Part shown: positions 32,181 through 43,828 of the stretch, in pieces | Layout: the number at the start of each line of letters is the position of its first letter | Numbering within the stretch: the first letter of the stretch is position 1 | NCBI GenBank assembly: GCA_028687935.1 | Contig: JAQTZE010000001.1 | Coordinates: forward strand, 279,633 to 343,632 | Length of the DNA: 64,000 nucleotides | Source: Sulfurimonas sp. | Lineage (GTDB): Bacteria > Campylobacterota > Campylobacteria > Campylobacterales > Sulfurimonadaceae | Reading direction: 5' to 3' | Translations under genes and position numbers: made by a program | The notes under the pieces: generated by a model | Database searches by the model: none | Told to the model about the DNA's origin: nothing | The model's input: the letters and a program-made list of their open reading frames with translations, nothing else

Positions 32181-34355
32181 ATGTCAAAAATTATTTGGTC
32201 AAAAATTGATGAAGCACCGGCTTTAGCAACTTACTCTCTATTACCTATAGTTAATGCTTTTACTAAAGCAGCAGGCGTAGAAGTTGTAACGAGCGATATT
32301 TCACTTGCGGGTAGAGTTTTAGCAGCGATGGCTCTTGCAGAAGACGAACTCTCAAAACTAGGTGAAGTTGTTTTACAAGAAGATGCAAACATTATTAAGC
32401 TTCCAAATGTATCTGCTTCTGTTGGTCAACTTAAAGATTGTATTGCTGAACTTCAAGGTCAAGGGTATGATATTCCAAACTTTCCTGAAAACCCAGCGAA
32501 TGCTGAAGAAGAAGCAATCAGAGCAAAATACAATGCTTGTCTTGGTTCTGCTGTAAATCCTGTTCTTCGTGAAGGAAATTCAGACAGACGTGCTGCTGCA
32601 GCTGTTAAGAAGTTTGCACAAAAAAATCCTCATAAACTTAGAGCATATGCTGCAAATTCTAAAGCGTATGTTGCTCACATGGAAGGAAAAGGCGACTTTT
32701 ACGGAAATGAGCAATCTGTTACTATGGATAAGTCACAAAAAGTTACTATTAGTATCAATGGTAAAGAGCTTACATCTATAAACGCAGTAGATAAAGAGAT
32801 CTTAGATGGTACTTTTATGTCTGTTAAAGCACTCAGAGCATTTATTCAAAAAACTATTGATGATGCAAAAAAGAATGGCGTTTTATGGTCTATTCACCTG
32901 AAAGCTACAATGATGAAGATATCTGACCCTATTATGTTTGGTCATGCACTTGAAGTATTCTTTGCACCTGTATTTGCTAAATATGCAGCAGAGTTCAAAG
33001 AGTTAAAAGTAAACGCAAACCAAGGTATCTCTGATATTGAGAAAAAAATCAAAGGTCATGCAAAAGAAGCAGAAATTTTAGCTGCGTTTAAAGCTGTAGT
33101 TGATTCTGATAGCCCACAAATTGCAATGGTTGATTCTGACAAAGGAACAACAAACTTCAATGCTTCAAATGATGTAATCATCGATGCTTCTATGCCAGTT
33201 GTGGTAAGAGAAGGTGGTAAACAATGGGATAGAACTGGAGCTGCTGTAGAGTGTGTTGCGGTTATTCCTGATAGTACATACGGAATGTTTCACCAAGAGA
33301 TGGTGGCTGATTGTGTAAAAAATGGTCAGTACGATGTTACAACTATGGGGAACGTTGCAAACGTTGGTCTTATGGCACAAAAAGCTGAAGAGTACGGTTC
33401 TCACCCTACAACATTTGAAATTGCTGAAGCTGGAAAAGTGGAAGTAAAAGATGCTGCTGGTAATGTTCTTATGAGTCATGATGTTGAAGCAGGTGATATC
33501 TGGAGAATGTCAAGAGTGAAAGATATTCCAATCAAAGACTGGGTTAGACTTGCAGTAGAGCGTGCTCGTCTTACAGGTATTCCAGCTATTTTTTGGCTTG
33601 ATGCAAACAGAGCGCACGATGCAGAGATGATCAAAAAAGTAAATGTTTACTTAAAAGATCATAATACAGCAGGACTTGATATCCAAATTATGGATGTTGC
33701 AGCGGCTACAAGATATACAAACGCAAGAGTAAGAAAAGGTGAAGATACTATCTCTGTAACTGGTAACGTTTTACGTGACCACTTAACTGACATGTACCCA
33801 ATCTTAGAACTTGGAACATCTGCAAAAATGCTTTCAATCGTTCCATTACTAGCTGGTGGTGGATTGTATGAGACTGGTGCAGGCGGATCTGCTCCAAAAC
33901 ACGTTGATCAATTTTTAGCTGAGGGTCACTTAAGATGGGATTCACTTGGTGAATTCTTGGCACTTGCCGAGTCTTTAAGATTTATCGGTCAAAAAAATAA
34001 CGATGCAAAAATCACTGCATTAACTGCTGCACTTGATGTTGCAAATGATGCATATCTTGATAACAATAAAGAGCCATCACGTAAATGTGGCGAACCAGAT
34101 AATAAAGCATCTCACTTCTTTGTTGCTCAATTCTGGGCAGATGCACTCGCAAAAGGTGAAAATGCAGAGTTAGCTGCTAAATTTGCTCCTGTTGCAAAGG
34201 CACTTAAAGAAAATGAAGCTAAAATAATTGAAGAGTTATTGGCTGTTGAAGGTAAAGCGCAAGATATCGGCGGTTACTACCATCCAAATGATGCGAAAGC
34301 TGAAGCTGCGATGAGACCATCAGCAACTTTAAACAACATTATTAACAATATCTAA
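32181..34355 (+). CDS. icd: NADP-dependent isocitrate dehydrogenase, monomeric type
   Basis: 724 aa; [76 protein letters not shown]. Confidence 0.95.
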   Translation: MSKIIWSKIDEAPALATYSLLPIVNAFTKAAGVEVVTSDISLAGRVLAAMALAEDELSKLGEVVLQEDANIIKLPNVSASVGQLKDCIAELQGQGYDIPNFPENPANAEEEAIRAKYNACLGSAVNPVLREGNSDRRAAAAVKKFAQKNPHKLRAYAANSKAYVAHMEGKGDFYGNEQSVTMDKSQKVTISINGKELTSINAVDKEILDGTFMSVKALRAFIQKTIDDAKKNGVLWSIHLKATMMKISDPIMFGHALEVFFAPVFAKYAAEFKELKVNANQGISDIEKKIKGHAKEAEILAAFKAVVDSDSPQIAMVDSDKGTTNFNASNDVIIDASMPVVVREGGKQWDRTGAAVECVAVIPDSTYGMFHQEMVADCVKNGQYDVTTMGNVANVGLMAQKAEEYGSHPTTFEIAEAGKVEVKDAAGNVLMSHDVEAGDIWRMSRVKDIPIKDWVRLAVERARLTGIPAIFWLDANRAHDAEMIKKVNVYLKDHNTAGLDIQIMDVAAATRYTNARVRKGEDTISVTGNVLRDHLTDMYPILELGTSAKMLSIVPLLAGGGLYETGAGGSAPKHVDQFLAEGHLRWDSLGEFLALAESLRFIGQKNNDAKITALTAALDVANDAYLDNNKEPSRKCGEPDNKASHFFVAQFWADALAKGENAELAAKFAPVAKALKENEAKIIEELLAVEGKAQDIGGYYHPNDAKAEAAMRPSATLNNIINNI

Positions 34356-34358
34356 ATC

Positions 34359-34394
34359 TTTAGAGAGGCTCTTGTCTCTCTAAATTTTCTTTTT
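34359..34394 (+). terminator. Rho-independent terminator after icd
   Basis: tttagagag-gctcttgt-ctctctaaa followed by ttttcttttttt. Confidence 0.85.
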
Positions 34395-34498
34395 TTATGT
34401 GGATCATTTGAAAGGATTTACATAAAAGGCGAAAGTCTTTGGATGAATTTTAAGTATCTATGTTTAAAATATCAAATACTAAATATCAAGGGGCTTAT

Positions 34499-35455
34499 AT
34501 GAAACAAGGAAAGAGAGTAGGGATAGTCGGTGCCGGAAATGTTGGTGCTACAGTAGCTTATTCTTTAGCAATGCTCGGTTCGTGTCATGAAATCATTCTT
34601 CGTGACAATAAAATTGATGTAGCAAAAGGCAAGGCACTTGATATGTCTCAAGCAGCATCTGCTGTAAGAAGTCATACAGTAGTTACTGTTGCTGAAGATA
34701 TATCTGACTTAACAAACTGTGATGTCGTTGTTGTAACAGCAGGAAGCCCAAGACTTCCAGGTATGAGTCGTGATGATCTGCTTATGATAAATGCAAATAT
34801 CACAAAAGATGTTATCAAAGGTATCGCAAAATACTCTCCTGAAGCTATTATTATTATGGTTTCCAATCCTCTTGATGCAATGACATACGTTGCTCTTAGA
34901 GAGAGCGGGTTTGAGAGAAGTCGTGTGATCGGTATGGCGGGAATACTTGATAGTTCAAGAATGGCTGCGTTTATACAAGAAAAACTTGGTTACGGTGGTG
35001 GACAGATTCGTGCTTCTGTTATGGGAGGACATGGTGATGATATGGTACCTCTTCCTCGCTACTCTACAGTTGCCGGTGTGCCTCTTTCTGATGTTTTAAC
35101 AAAAGAAGAGATAGATGAAATCGTTGTCCGCACTCGTCACGGTGGCGCAGAAATCGTTGGACACTTAAAAACAGGTTCTGCATACTATGCGCCTGCAAAA
35201 TCAGCCGCGATCATGGTTGAAGCTATTTTAAAAGATACAAAACAGATCCATCCTTGTGCAGTTTTCCTTGAAGGTGAATATGGCCATACCAATGTCGTTT
35301 CAGGTGTTCCTGTCATGCTTGGAGCAAATGGTGCTGAAAAGATCATCGAAGTAACGCTTGATGATGCTGAAAAAGAGATGTTTGCAAACTCTTGCAATTC
35401 TGTTCAAACACTTATTGACACTTTAAATAAAAATAATTTTTTTGGAGATAACTAA
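34499..35455 (+). CDS. mdh: Malate dehydrogenase
   Basis: [60 protein letters not shown] track starts at 34460; Met at 34499 fits the family better. Confidence 0.93.
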   Translation: MKQGKRVGIVGAGNVGATVAYSLAMLGSCHEIILRDNKIDVAKGKALDMSQAASAVRSHTVVTVAEDISDLTNCDVVVVTAGSPRLPGMSRDDLLMINANITKDVIKGIAKYSPEAIIIMVSNPLDAMTYVALRESGFERSRVIGMAGILDSSRMAAFIQEKLGYGGGQIRASVMGGHGDDMVPLPRYSTVAGVPLSDVLTKEEIDEIVVRTRHGGAEIVGHLKTGSAYYAPAKSAAIMVEAILKDTKQIHPCAVFLEGEYGHTNVVSGVPVMLGANGAEKIIEVTLDDAEKEMFANSCNSVQTLIDTLNKNNFFGDN

Positions 35456-36849
35456 TGGCAAATGTTCGTTTAGAAAAAGATACTATGGGTTCAATCGAAG
35501 TTCCGGTTGATGCTTATTGGGGTGCGCAAACGCAGCGTTCAATAGAAAACTTTAAAATTGGTGAAGAGAAGATGCCATACGAGATTACTCGTGCCTTTTC
35601 TTACCTGAAAAAAGCAGTTGCGCTAGTCAATAAAGATCTTGGAAAACTTGATGCGAAAAAAGCAGATGCTATCGCACAAGCAGCTGATGATATGTTAGCA
35701 GGAAAACTCGATGGAAGCTATCCTTTAGTTGTATGGCAGACAGGTTCAGGTACACAATCAAATATGAACAACAATGAAGTACTTGCAAACCGTGCGACAG
35801 AGATACTTGGCGGGGACTTCCGTGTTGAGAAAATAGTACATCCAAATGACGATGTAAATAAATCTCAAAGCTCAAATGATACTTATCCAACAGCACTTCA
35901 CGTTGCTGCTGTTATCGCTGTAGAAGAGCAAGTTCTTCCAGCAATTGCAAAATTAAAAGCTACACTTCAAGCAAAAAGTGAAGCGTTTAGCCATATCGTA
36001 AAAATAGGGCGTACACATTTACAAGATGCAACTCCACTTACTTTAGGTCAAGAGATCAGCGGTTGGGTAGAAATGCTTAACAAATCTGAGAGAATGGCTC
36101 AGCTTTCTCTAGAGGCAGTCCGTGAACTAGCTCTTGGTGGAACTGCCGTTGGAACTGGTCTCAATGCTCACCCAGAACTTGGAGAGAGAGTTGCTAAAAA
36201 ATTATCAGAACTCACAGGTCATGATTTTATCACAGCTCCAAACAAGTTTCATGCTTTAACATCTCATGATGCTCTCGTATTCTCACATGGTGCACTCAAA
36301 GCACTTGCTGCTGATATGATGAAAATAGCTAATGATGTTCGTTGGTTGGCTTCAGGACCAAGATGTGGTCTTGGTGAGATCACAATCCCTGAAAATGAGC
36401 CAGGCTCTTCAATCATGCCAGGAAAAGTAAATCCTACACAAAGTGAAGCGGTAACTATGGTTGCTTGCCAAGTAATGGGCAATGATGCAACTATCGGTTT
36501 TGCGGCATCTCAAGGGAACTTTGAACTCAATGTCTTCAAGCCTGTGATCGCCTATAACTTCTTGCAATCAGCAAGACTTTTAGCTGATTCTATCGTTTCA
36601 TTTAATGATAATGCAGCTGTAGGAATCATGCCAGTAGAAGAAAAAATAGATCACTATTTACATGATTCATTAATGCTTGTAACTGCACTCAACCCATATA
36701 TCGGTTATGAAAACGCAGCGAAAATAGCAAAAACGGCACATAAAAATAACTCTACATTAAAAGCAACTGCGATTGAGCTTGGTCTTTTAACTGCAGAACA
36801 ATTTGACGAATACGTAAAACCAGAAGAGATGATTGCGCCCAAGGCGTAG
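35455..36849 (+). CDS. fumC: Fumarate hydratase class II
   Basis: [20 protein letters not shown] signature; [17 protein letters not shown] terminus. Confidence 0.95.
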   Translation: MANVRLEKDTMGSIEVPVDAYWGAQTQRSIENFKIGEEKMPYEITRAFSYLKKAVALVNKDLGKLDAKKADAIAQAADDMLAGKLDGSYPLVVWQTGSGTQSNMNNNEVLANRATEILGGDFRVEKIVHPNDDVNKSQSSNDTYPTALHVAAVIAVEEQVLPAIAKLKATLQAKSEAFSHIVKIGRTHLQDATPLTLGQEISGWVEMLNKSERMAQLSLEAVRELALGGTAVGTGLNAHPELGERVAKKLSELTGHDFITAPNKFHALTSHDALVFSHGALKALAADMMKIANDVRWLASGPRCGLGEITIPENEPGSSIMPGKVNPTQSEAVTMVACQVMGNDATIGFAASQGNFELNVFKPVIAYNFLQSARLLADSIVSFNDNAAVGIMPVEEKIDHYLHDSLMLVTALNPYIGYENAAKIAKTAHKNNSTLKATAIELGLLTAEQFDEYVKPEEMIAPKA

Positions 36850-36875
36850 TTTCCAACTTAAAACAAGGAGAATAA

Positions 36876-38045
36876 ATGAATATACATGAGTATCAAGCAA
36901 AGCAAATTTTTGCTAAGTATGGTGTTCCAACACCAAGAGGAATTATAGCTAACACGCCTTCTCAAGCGATGACAAACGCGCAAGAATTGGGTGGAAATGT
37001 TTGGGTTGTTAAAGCACAAATACATGCTGGAGGCCGTGGTCTTGGTGGTGGTGTTAAACTTGCTCGTTCATTGGCTGAAGTAAAAACACTTGCTTCAGAA
37101 ATTTTAGGTATGACTTTGGTTACACACCAAACAGGACCTGAGGGGAAACTTGTACAAAAGATCTATATCGAAGAGGGCGCTGATATTAAAGATGAGCTCT
37201 ATCTTGGTATTGTTCTTGATCGTGCTAAAGAGATGCCGGTTATTATGGCTTCTACTGAGGGTGGTATGGCAATTGAAGATGTTGCACACAACACTCCTGA
37301 AAAAATCATCAAAGTAGCGGTTGATCCTGCTATTGGTTTTCAAGCATATCATGGACGTGAACTTGCGTTTGGTTTAGGTCTTGCAAAAGAAGAGCAGGGT
37401 AAATTCATTAAATTTGCCGCAGCACTTTACAAACTTTACATGGAAAACGATGCAGAGATGATTGAAATCAATCCTCTTATCAAAACTGGAAGCGGTGATT
37501 TCTTGGCACTTGATGGCAAAATGGGCTTTGATGATTCAGCACTTGGACGTCACCCTGAGATCGAAGATATGCGTGACCTTTCAGAAGAAGATGCGGATGA
37601 GCGTGAAGCGAGCCGTTATGGTCTCTCTTATATCTCTCTTGATGGTGAAATCGGTTGTATGGTAAACGGAGCAGGTCTTGCAATGGGTACTATGGACACG
37701 ATTAACTATATGGGTGGAACACCTGCAAACTTCCTAGATGTTGGCGGTTCTGCAAACGCAGAGACTGTTGCAAAAGGTTTTCAAATTATTCTTAAAAATC
37801 CAAATGTAAAAGCTATTTTCGTCAATATATTTGGTGGTATTGTAAGATGTGACCGTATTGCTAACGGAATTCTTGAAGCTACAAAACTTGTAGATGTTCA
37901 TGTTCCAGTTATCGTAAGACTTGATGGTACAAACGCACCAGAAGCAGCAGAAATTCTTAAAAATGCAAATATTGCAAACGTAATTGTTGCATCAGATCTA
38001 GCAGATGGCGCAGCAAAAGCAGTACGCGCAGCGAAAGGAGAATAA
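36876..38045 (+). CDS. sucC: Succinyl-CoA synthetase beta subunit
   Basis: [53 protein letters not shown]. Confidence 0.96.
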   Translation: MNIHEYQAKQIFAKYGVPTPRGIIANTPSQAMTNAQELGGNVWVVKAQIHAGGRGLGGGVKLARSLAEVKTLASEILGMTLVTHQTGPEGKLVQKIYIEEGADIKDELYLGIVLDRAKEMPVIMASTEGGMAIEDVAHNTPEKIIKVAVDPAIGFQAYHGRELAFGLGLAKEEQGKFIKFAAALYKLYMENDAEMIEINPLIKTGSGDFLALDGKMGFDDSALGRHPEIEDMRDLSEEDADEREASRYGLSYISLDGEIGCMVNGAGLAMGTMDTINYMGGTPANFLDVGGSANAETVAKGFQIILKNPNVKAIFVNIFGGIVRCDRIANGILEATKLVDVHVPVIVRLDGTNAPEAAEILKNANIANVIVASDLADGAAKAVRAAKGE

Positions 38046-38050
38046 TTTAT

Positions 38051-38929
38051 ATGAGTATATTAGTTAACAAAGATACAAAAGTTATCGTTCAAGGTTTCAC
38101 AGGAAAAGAGGGTTCTTTCCATGCAGAACAATGTATGGCATATGGCACAAAAATTGTTGGTGGTGTTACACCAAACAAAGGTGGTCAGGAACATTTAGGG
38201 CAACCTGTATTTAACACTGTAAGAGAAGCAGTAGCTGCAACAGGTGCTACGGTATCAATGATTTTCGTTCCACCTGCGTTTGTTGCAGATGCTGTAATGG
38301 AAGCTGCAGACGCTGGAATCGAGCTTGCTGTAATTATCACTGAAGGTGCTCCTGTTCGTGATATGCAAGCTGCTAAAGCATTTGCTGTCAAACACGGAAT
38401 GATGACAATCGGGCCAAACTGCCCAGGAATTATCACTGCTGAAGAGTGTAAGATAGGTATTATGCCTGGTATGATTTTCAAAAAAGGAAATGTTGGTCTT
38501 ATCTCTAAATCTGGAACATTGACATACGAAGGCGCAAACCAAGTATGTAAAGAAGGTTTTGGTATCACTACGGCTGTAGGTATTGGTGGCGACCCGATTA
38601 TCGGTCTTTCATACAAACAGCTACTTCCAATGTTTGAAGCGGATCCAGAGACTGAAGCAATCGTAATGATTGGTGAAATTGGTGGAGACCTTGAAATTCA
38701 GGCAGCTGCATATATCAAAGAGCATATTACTAAGCCTGTCGTTGCGTTTATTGCTGGTCAGAGCGCTCCTGCTGGAAAACGTATGGGTCATGCTGGAGCA
38801 ATCGTCTCTGGTGGTGCTGGAACTGCTGCTGAAAAAATGGCGGCGCTCACAGCTGCTGGTGTTAGAGTTGTAGTTTCTCCTGCTGAAATTGGAAAAGCTG
38901 TAGCAGAAGTGCTAGCAAAGAAGAAATAG
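38051..38929 (+). CDS. sucD: Succinyl-CoA synthetase alpha subunit
   Basis: [65 protein letters not shown]. Confidence 0.96.
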   Translation: MSILVNKDTKVIVQGFTGKEGSFHAEQCMAYGTKIVGGVTPNKGGQEHLGQPVFNTVREAVAATGATVSMIFVPPAFVADAVMEAADAGIELAVIITEGAPVRDMQAAKAFAVKHGMMTIGPNCPGIITAEECKIGIMPGMIFKKGNVGLISKSGTLTYEGANQVCKEGFGITTAVGIGGDPIIGLSYKQLLPMFEADPETEAIVMIGEIGGDLEIQAAAYIKEHITKPVVAFIAGQSAPAGKRMGHAGAIVSGGAGTAAEKMAALTAAGVRVVVSPAEIGKAVAEVLAKKK

Positions 38930-39256
38930 ATGCTAATTACAGTAGAAGTCAATAATGTCCGTTGTTCGGGCTGTGCGAATACTATCATTAAAACGCTTGA
39001 AAAAGAGGGTTTTGAAGATGTCGCAGTTGACCTCTCGTGCGAGCCTCGCAAAGTAACAGTTAATGCGAAAAATGAGGCGTCATTAGCACAACTTAGACCT
39101 ATTTTAAGAAAATTAGGTTATCCTCTTTGTGACGAGGAAAATAGTCTCGGAGATTCAATTGGCCTCAAGGCTAAGAGTTTTGTTTCGTGTGCTATAGGAA
39201 AATTTAGTATCAATGATAATGCGGGTGAATCTGCAAATAATAAAATAGGAGAATAA
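38930..39256 (+). CDS. Heavy-metal-associated (HMA) domain protein
   Basis: ITVEVNNVRCSGCANTIIKTLEKEGFEDVAVDLSCEPRKVTVNA: CxxC ferredoxin-like HMA fold; start immediately after the sucD stop. Confidence 0.75.
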   Translation: MLITVEVNNVRCSGCANTIIKTLEKEGFEDVAVDLSCEPRKVTVNAKNEASLAQLRPILRKLGYPLCDEENSLGDSIGLKAKSFVSCAIGKFSINDNAGESANNKIGE

Positions 39257-39592
39257 ATGGGAACTGCAATGACTGAAAATGTAAATAATGCACCTGTTTG
39301 GGTAAATACAAGTAACTGTAAAGCTTGCGACATTTGTGTGTCTGTATGTCCATCGGGTGTTTTAGGTATGAGATATGACTCAACATCAACTTTAGGTGCG
39401 ATGATCTCGATAGATCATCCTGAAGCGTGTATTGGCTGTAATGAGTGTGAACTTACATGTCCTGATTTTGCTATCTATGTAGCAGATAAAAAAGATCATA
39501 AATTTGCTAAATTAACAGATGAAGCTAAAGCACGTCAAGAGGCAATTGTAGCGAATAACTATATGTCACTTGACATACAAGGAGTTAAATAA
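39257..39592 (+). CDS. oorD: 2-oxoglutarate:acceptor oxidoreductase delta subunit (2x4Fe-4S ferredoxin-like)
   Basis: CKACDICVSVCPSGVLG and CIGCNECELTCPDFAIYV; followed by oorABC. Confidence 0.92.
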   Translation: MGTAMTENVNNAPVWVNTSNCKACDICVSVCPSGVLGMRYDSTSTLGAMISIDHPEACIGCNECELTCPDFAIYVADKKDHKFAKLTDEAKARQEAIVANNYMSLDIQGVK

Positions 39593-40725
39593 TGGCGACA
39601 AGAGAAGTAATTTCAACGGGTAATGAACTCTCAGCATTAGCTGCAAGAGATGCTGGATGTAGATTTTTTGGAGGATATCCAATTACACCATCAAGTGAAG
39701 TAATGCACGAAATGTCTGACTTAATGCCAGCAGTTGGTGGTACATGTATCCAAATGGAAGATGAGATTGCTGGTGTTGCTGCAGCTATCGGTGCTGGTAT
39801 GGCTGGTGTTAGAACAATGACTGCTACTTCAGGTCCTGGTATTTCACTTAAAGCGGAAAACCTCGGTTTGGCTCAAATGGCTGAAGTTCCTTTGGTTGTA
39901 GTAAACGTTATGCGTGGTGGTCCATCAACTGGTCTTCCAACTCGTGTATCTCAAGGTGACGTTGCTCAAGCAAAAAATCCATCTCATGGTGACTACAAAT
40001 CAATCACTTTATGTGCTGGTTCTTTAGCAGAATGCTACACAGAAACTGTAAGAGCATTTAATCTAGCTGATAGATTTATGCAGCCTGTATTTGTTCTTTT
40101 GGATGAGACTATCGGTCACATGCACGGAAAAGCAATGCTTCCAACGGAAGAAGAAGTAGCTAATGGTATCGTTCCACGTAAATCATTCGATGGAGCACCT
40201 GAAGATTACCGTCCTTATGAGTGTGAACATGATCAACCAGCAGTACTTAATCCAATGTTTAAGGGTTACAGATACCACTTTACTGGTCTACACCATGATG
40301 CAAAAGGTTTCCCAACTGAAGAGATCGAAACTTGTAGAAAACTCATTCAACGTCTTGAAGACAAAGTTGAGCTTCACAAAGATGAAATCGAATACAATGA
40401 AGAGTTTTTTGTTGATGATGCTGAAATTTTGATTATTGCTTATGGTTCTGTATCACTTGCAGCAAAAGAAGCTATTCGTCACCTAAGAGCTGAAGGTATT
40501 AAAGCTGGTTTATTTAGACCAATTACTTTATGGCCAAGTCCACAAGACAGAATGAGAGAACTTGGAGCTAAAATCCCTAAAGTTTTAGTTGTTGAGCTAA
40601 ATATCGGTCAATACAGAGATGAAGTACAACGTTCAACTGGTAGATTGGATATCGATGGTTTATTCAAAGTAAACGGTAGACCAATATCTCCTTATGAGAT
40701 TGTAAGTAAAGTAAAGGAGCTATAA
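39592..40725 (+). CDS. oorA: 2-oxoglutarate:acceptor oxidoreductase alpha subunit
   Basis: GYPITPSSEVMHEMSDLMP; QMEDEIAGVAAAIGAGMAGVRTMTATSGPGISL. Confidence 0.94.
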   Translation: MATREVISTGNELSALAARDAGCRFFGGYPITPSSEVMHEMSDLMPAVGGTCIQMEDEIAGVAAAIGAGMAGVRTMTATSGPGISLKAENLGLAQMAEVPLVVVNVMRGGPSTGLPTRVSQGDVAQAKNPSHGDYKSITLCAGSLAECYTETVRAFNLADRFMQPVFVLLDETIGHMHGKAMLPTEEEVANGIVPRKSFDGAPEDYRPYECEHDQPAVLNPMFKGYRYHFTGLHHDAKGFPTEEIETCRKLIQRLEDKVELHKDEIEYNEEFFVDDAEILIIAYGSVSLAAKEAIRHLRAEGIKAGLFRPITLWPSPQDRMRELGAKIPKVLVVELNIGQYRDEVQRSTGRLDIDGLFKVNGRPISPYEIVSKVKEL

Positions 40726-40726
40726 A

Positions 40727-41584
40727 ATGGCATTTAATTATGATAAATATTTAAGACTAGAAAAAATGCCAACACTATGGTGTTGGGGCTGTGGAGATGG
40801 CGTTATTCTTAAGGCTTTCGTTAGAGCAATCGATAAACTTGGAATCAATAAAGATGACGTTTGTGTTGTCTCTGGAATAGGCTGTTCAGGAAGATTTTCA
40901 TCATATGTTGACTTCAATACAGTGCATACAACACATGGTCGTACAGTTGCGTTTGCAACAGGTATCAAACTTGTTCACCCTGATAAATATGTTATCTGTG
41001 TAGCGGGTGATGGTGATGCACTAGCAATCGGTGGTAACCACACGATTCACGGTTGTAGAAGAAACATAGATATTACTATGATTATCATCAACAACTTTAT
41101 CTATGGTTTAACAAATTCTCAAACTTCTCCAACTACTCCAAAAGGTATGTGGACAGTTTCTCAAAAAGCTGGAAATATCGATCCAACATTTGATACATGT
41201 AACTTAGCTATCGCTGCAGGAGCTTCTTTTGTCGCTCGTGAAAGTATGCTAGATGCGAAAAAACTTGAAAAAGTCTTTATCAAAGCAATTGAGCATAGAG
41301 GTTTTGCATGTCTTGATGTTCTTTCAAACTGCCATATCAACCTTGGTCGAAAAAACAAAATGGCATCAGCTATGGAAAATTTGGAGTGGATCGATAGAAT
41401 CACTACACCAAAGAAAAAATATGATGCTCTTTCTCCAGAAGAACAACTCAATATGTTCCCAACTGGTATTTTAAAAGAAGATACAACAGCTGATGAATAT
41501 TGTGATATGTATGCAGAAATCATCAAAGTACATCAAGGTCAGAGAAAAACTATTTCTCAAGATGACTTTGCTAAAAAAATATAA
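40727..41584 (+). CDS. oorB: 2-oxoglutarate:acceptor oxidoreductase beta subunit
   Basis: WCWGCGDGVILKA; GIGCSGRFSSYVDFNTVHTTHGR; TPP motif GDGDALAIGGNH. Confidence 0.94.
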   Translation: MAFNYDKYLRLEKMPTLWCWGCGDGVILKAFVRAIDKLGINKDDVCVVSGIGCSGRFSSYVDFNTVHTTHGRTVAFATGIKLVHPDKYVICVAGDGDALAIGGNHTIHGCRRNIDITMIIINNFIYGLTNSQTSPTTPKGMWTVSQKAGNIDPTFDTCNLAIAAGASFVARESMLDAKKLEKVFIKAIEHRGFACLDVLSNCHINLGRKNKMASAMENLEWIDRITTPKKKYDALSPEEQLNMFPTGILKEDTTADEYCDMYAEIIKVHQGQRKTISQDDFAKKI

Positions 41585-41593
41585 GGAGACACA

Positions 41594-42151
41594 ATGGCTA
41601 GAAACTTAATGAGATTTACAGGTGTTGGTGGTCAAGGTGTTCTTCTTGCTGGTGAGATTTTTGCAGCTGCAAAAATTAAAGCTGGTGGAGAAGGTTTAAA
41701 AACTGCTACCTACACATCGCAGGTACGTGGTGGACCGACTGTTGTTGATATTACATTAGATGATCAAGAAATTTTTTATCCGTATGCAAATGACGGTGAA
41801 ATTGATTTTATGCTCTCTGTTGCACAGGTAAGTTACAACTCTTTTAAAAATGGAGTAACTCCAGGCGGTACAATCGTGGTTGATCCAAATCTTGTACATC
41901 CAACTGCAGAAGATAGAAAAATGTGGAAAATCTACGAGATTCCTATTATCACTATTGCAAAAGAAGAGGTTGGTAATGTTATTACTCAATCTGTTGTTGC
42001 GTTAGCAATTGCAAATACTATGCAAAACGCAATCGACAAACAAGTTCTTGTAGATACTATGCTTTCAAAAGTACCAGCTAAAGTTCATGCTGCAAACTTA
42101 AAAGCATATGAGCTTGGTGAAAAATACGCTAGAGAAGCTATAGCTAAATAG
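41594..42151 (+). CDS. oorC: 2-oxoglutarate:acceptor oxidoreductase gamma subunit
   Basis: GVGGQGVLLAGEIFAAAKIKAG; TYTSQVRGGPTVVDITLD. Confidence 0.94.
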   Translation: MARNLMRFTGVGGQGVLLAGEIFAAAKIKAGGEGLKTATYTSQVRGGPTVVDITLDDQEIFYPYANDGEIDFMLSVAQVSYNSFKNGVTPGGTIVVDPNLVHPTAEDRKMWKIYEIPIITIAKEEVGNVITQSVVALAIANTMQNAIDKQVLVDTMLSKVPAKVHAANLKAYELGEKYAREAIAK

Positions 42152-42158
42152 TAACTCC

Positions 42159-42192
42159 AAAAGACAACTCTCTTTAGGGTTGTCTTTTTTTT
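42159..42192 (+). terminator. Rho-independent terminator after the oor block
   Basis: aaaagacaac-tctctttagg-gttgtctttttttt. Confidence 0.9.
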
Positions 42193-42248
42193 AAACACTC
42201 AAATTAATATTAAATAGTATCTATATTTTTTAGATATTATTTAATATA

Positions 42249-42866
42249 CTAACTTCTAATACTTTCCCAAAAAAATTCAACATGCTTTTCAAACTGTGTC
42301 GATAAACCTGTTGTTGAAATTGCATCATATCGCATAAGTGTGATCTGTAATCTTATGTAGAAGAGGGTGGATAAAAACTCATAAGACAACATCATCGGAT
42401 CAGATGAACGAATCAAATTATTTTGCATCATAATAAAAAAACCTTCTGAGAGCGTTTTAATGTTCTTATCATGAAACTCACTCATAAACTGCTCTCTAAG
42501 CTCTTTATTTTGTAATAACTCAATGAGAAGTATCCTAAACATGCTTTCGTTGTTTTTATCAAAGGTAAGCAGCTTATACTGCATAGCATACTTATTTAAA
42601 AAGAGTTTTCCTTTGAGTGCAGCATCTTTGATCTCATCTGGCGTAAAAGAGAAGGGCGATGAGAATATATCTTTCGCTACTGTTAGGAAAATGTCCTCTT
42701 TATTTTTAAAGTGATTATACAAAGCACTCTCTCTTATTCCTACATCTGAAGCTATCTTTCTGACACTCGTCGCTTTGTATCCATGTTCTGAAAACAATCT
42801 TCTAGAAGAGAGTAATATCTTTTCTTTTGTACTTGGCGTTTTCTCTACAGCCCTATTTTCTTGCAT
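42249..42866 (-). CDS. TetR/AcrR-family transcriptional regulator
   Basis: N-terminal HTH: TKEKILLSSRRLFSEHGYKATSVRKIASDVGIRESALYNHFKNKEDIF. Confidence 0.92.
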   Translation of the reverse strand: MQENRAVEKTPSTKEKILLSSRRLFSEHGYKATSVRKIASDVGIRESALYNHFKNKEDIFLTVAKDIFSSPFSFTPDEIKDAALKGKLFLNKYAMQYKLLTFDKNNESMFRILLIELLQNKELREQFMSEFHDKNIKTLSEGFFIMMQNNLIRSSDPMMLSYEFLSTLFYIRLQITLMRYDAISTTGLSTQFEKHVEFFWESIRS

Positions 42867-42881
42867 TTCTAAGCCTTTATA

Positions 42882-42993
42882 TGAACAGTTGTTTCTATTG
42901 GTAAAATTATATAAGAACAGTTGTTAATTAAAGCTTAGATTAAAAAGTGAACAATCGTTCATTTTACGAGATTCAAAAATGAACGATTGTTCT
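42882..42993. promoter_or_regulatory. Cluster of four TetR-type operators
   Basis: TGAACAGTTGTTT (42882), AGAACAGTTGTTA (42914), TGAACAATCGTTCA (42948), TGAACGATTGTTCT (42980); spacing 32, 34, 32 bp. Confidence 0.75.
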
Positions 42994-43040
42994 TATCATA
43001 TGGAAAGCTATATAAAGTATTTTTTTTGTATTATTTCAAA

Positions 43041-43368
43041 GGTACAACAGATAGTGACTTGAATTTTTATATTCAAGAGGAAAGTCCGAGCTGCTGTAAG
43101 ACAGTGTTCCATTTAACGAATGGCCGTAGTAATACGAGGGAAAGTGCAACAGAGAATTAGACTTCTACTATACATTATAGTAGTAAAGGTGAAAAGGTGG
43201 TGTAAGAGACCACCAGTCTTTATAGTGATATAGAGAGCTTGAAAACCCAACATGGCAGCAAGAAACAGATGGTTAGCGTCTTACATTGCTATTGTTTCGC
43301 TAGAGGTACTATGTAAATGGTACAGTAGATTAATGCTATCTAGACAAAACTCGGCTTATAGTTGTACC
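43041..43368 (+). ncRNA. rnpB: RNase P RNA (bacterial type A-like)
   Basis: Conserved gaggaaagtccgagct, acgagggaaagtgc, gaaaacccaacatg, gctatctagacaaaactcggctta; terminal P1 pairing ggtacaac...gttgtacc. Confidence 0.93.
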
Positions 43369-43454
43369 AAAAGAGCATATATGTATTTTCAATAGAATTT
43401 ACATTATGTTAACCAGTACTATAATATACACCAATCTCACAGGAATACTTGCTT

Positions 43455-43661
43455 ATGACACGAAAAGAACAACTTATCGATGATATAGAAAAACTTCTCA
43501 ATTCATATTCTGGAATCACTTCTACACATATAAGCCCTGCTTTATTAGAATTTATGGATGAAGATACATTAATCAATATTATTGATTCACTCCTTACACA
43601 AAAAGAAAATTTACTCGAATCAAATATAGAATGGCTAGAAAAATTTAAGAAGCAAGAATAA
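43455..43661 (+). CDS. Small hypothetical helical protein (about 68 aa)
   Basis: MTRKEQLIDDIEKLLNSYSGITSTHISPALLEFMDEDTLINIIDSLL...; ATG at 43455. No family recognised. Confidence 0.5.
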   Translation: MTRKEQLIDDIEKLLNSYSGITSTHISPALLEFMDEDTLINIIDSLLTQKENLLESNIEWLEKFKKQE

Positions 43662-43828
43662 ACTCTTTCACAAATAACAATAATCATATAATTTAACACC
43701 TTTCTCTTTCGTAACTTATTCCCTAAAATAGCCACTTTCAAGAATGTTATTAATAGTTTTGTTTCTTCTTGTTATCAATATTAAGAAATTTGATGTATAA
43801 TTTTATAAATTAATAAACAGGAATAATT

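Noticed and set aside
38185-38616. 143-aa antisense ORF opposite sucD
   Set aside because: Antisense to a highly conserved sucD reading frame; likely a codon-bias artefact.
43041-43368. Structured, ORF-free region considered as a novel ncRNA or group I-like element
   Set aside because: It matches RNase P RNA conserved blocks (gaggaaagtccgagct, gctatctagacaaaactcggctta) with terminal P1 pairing.
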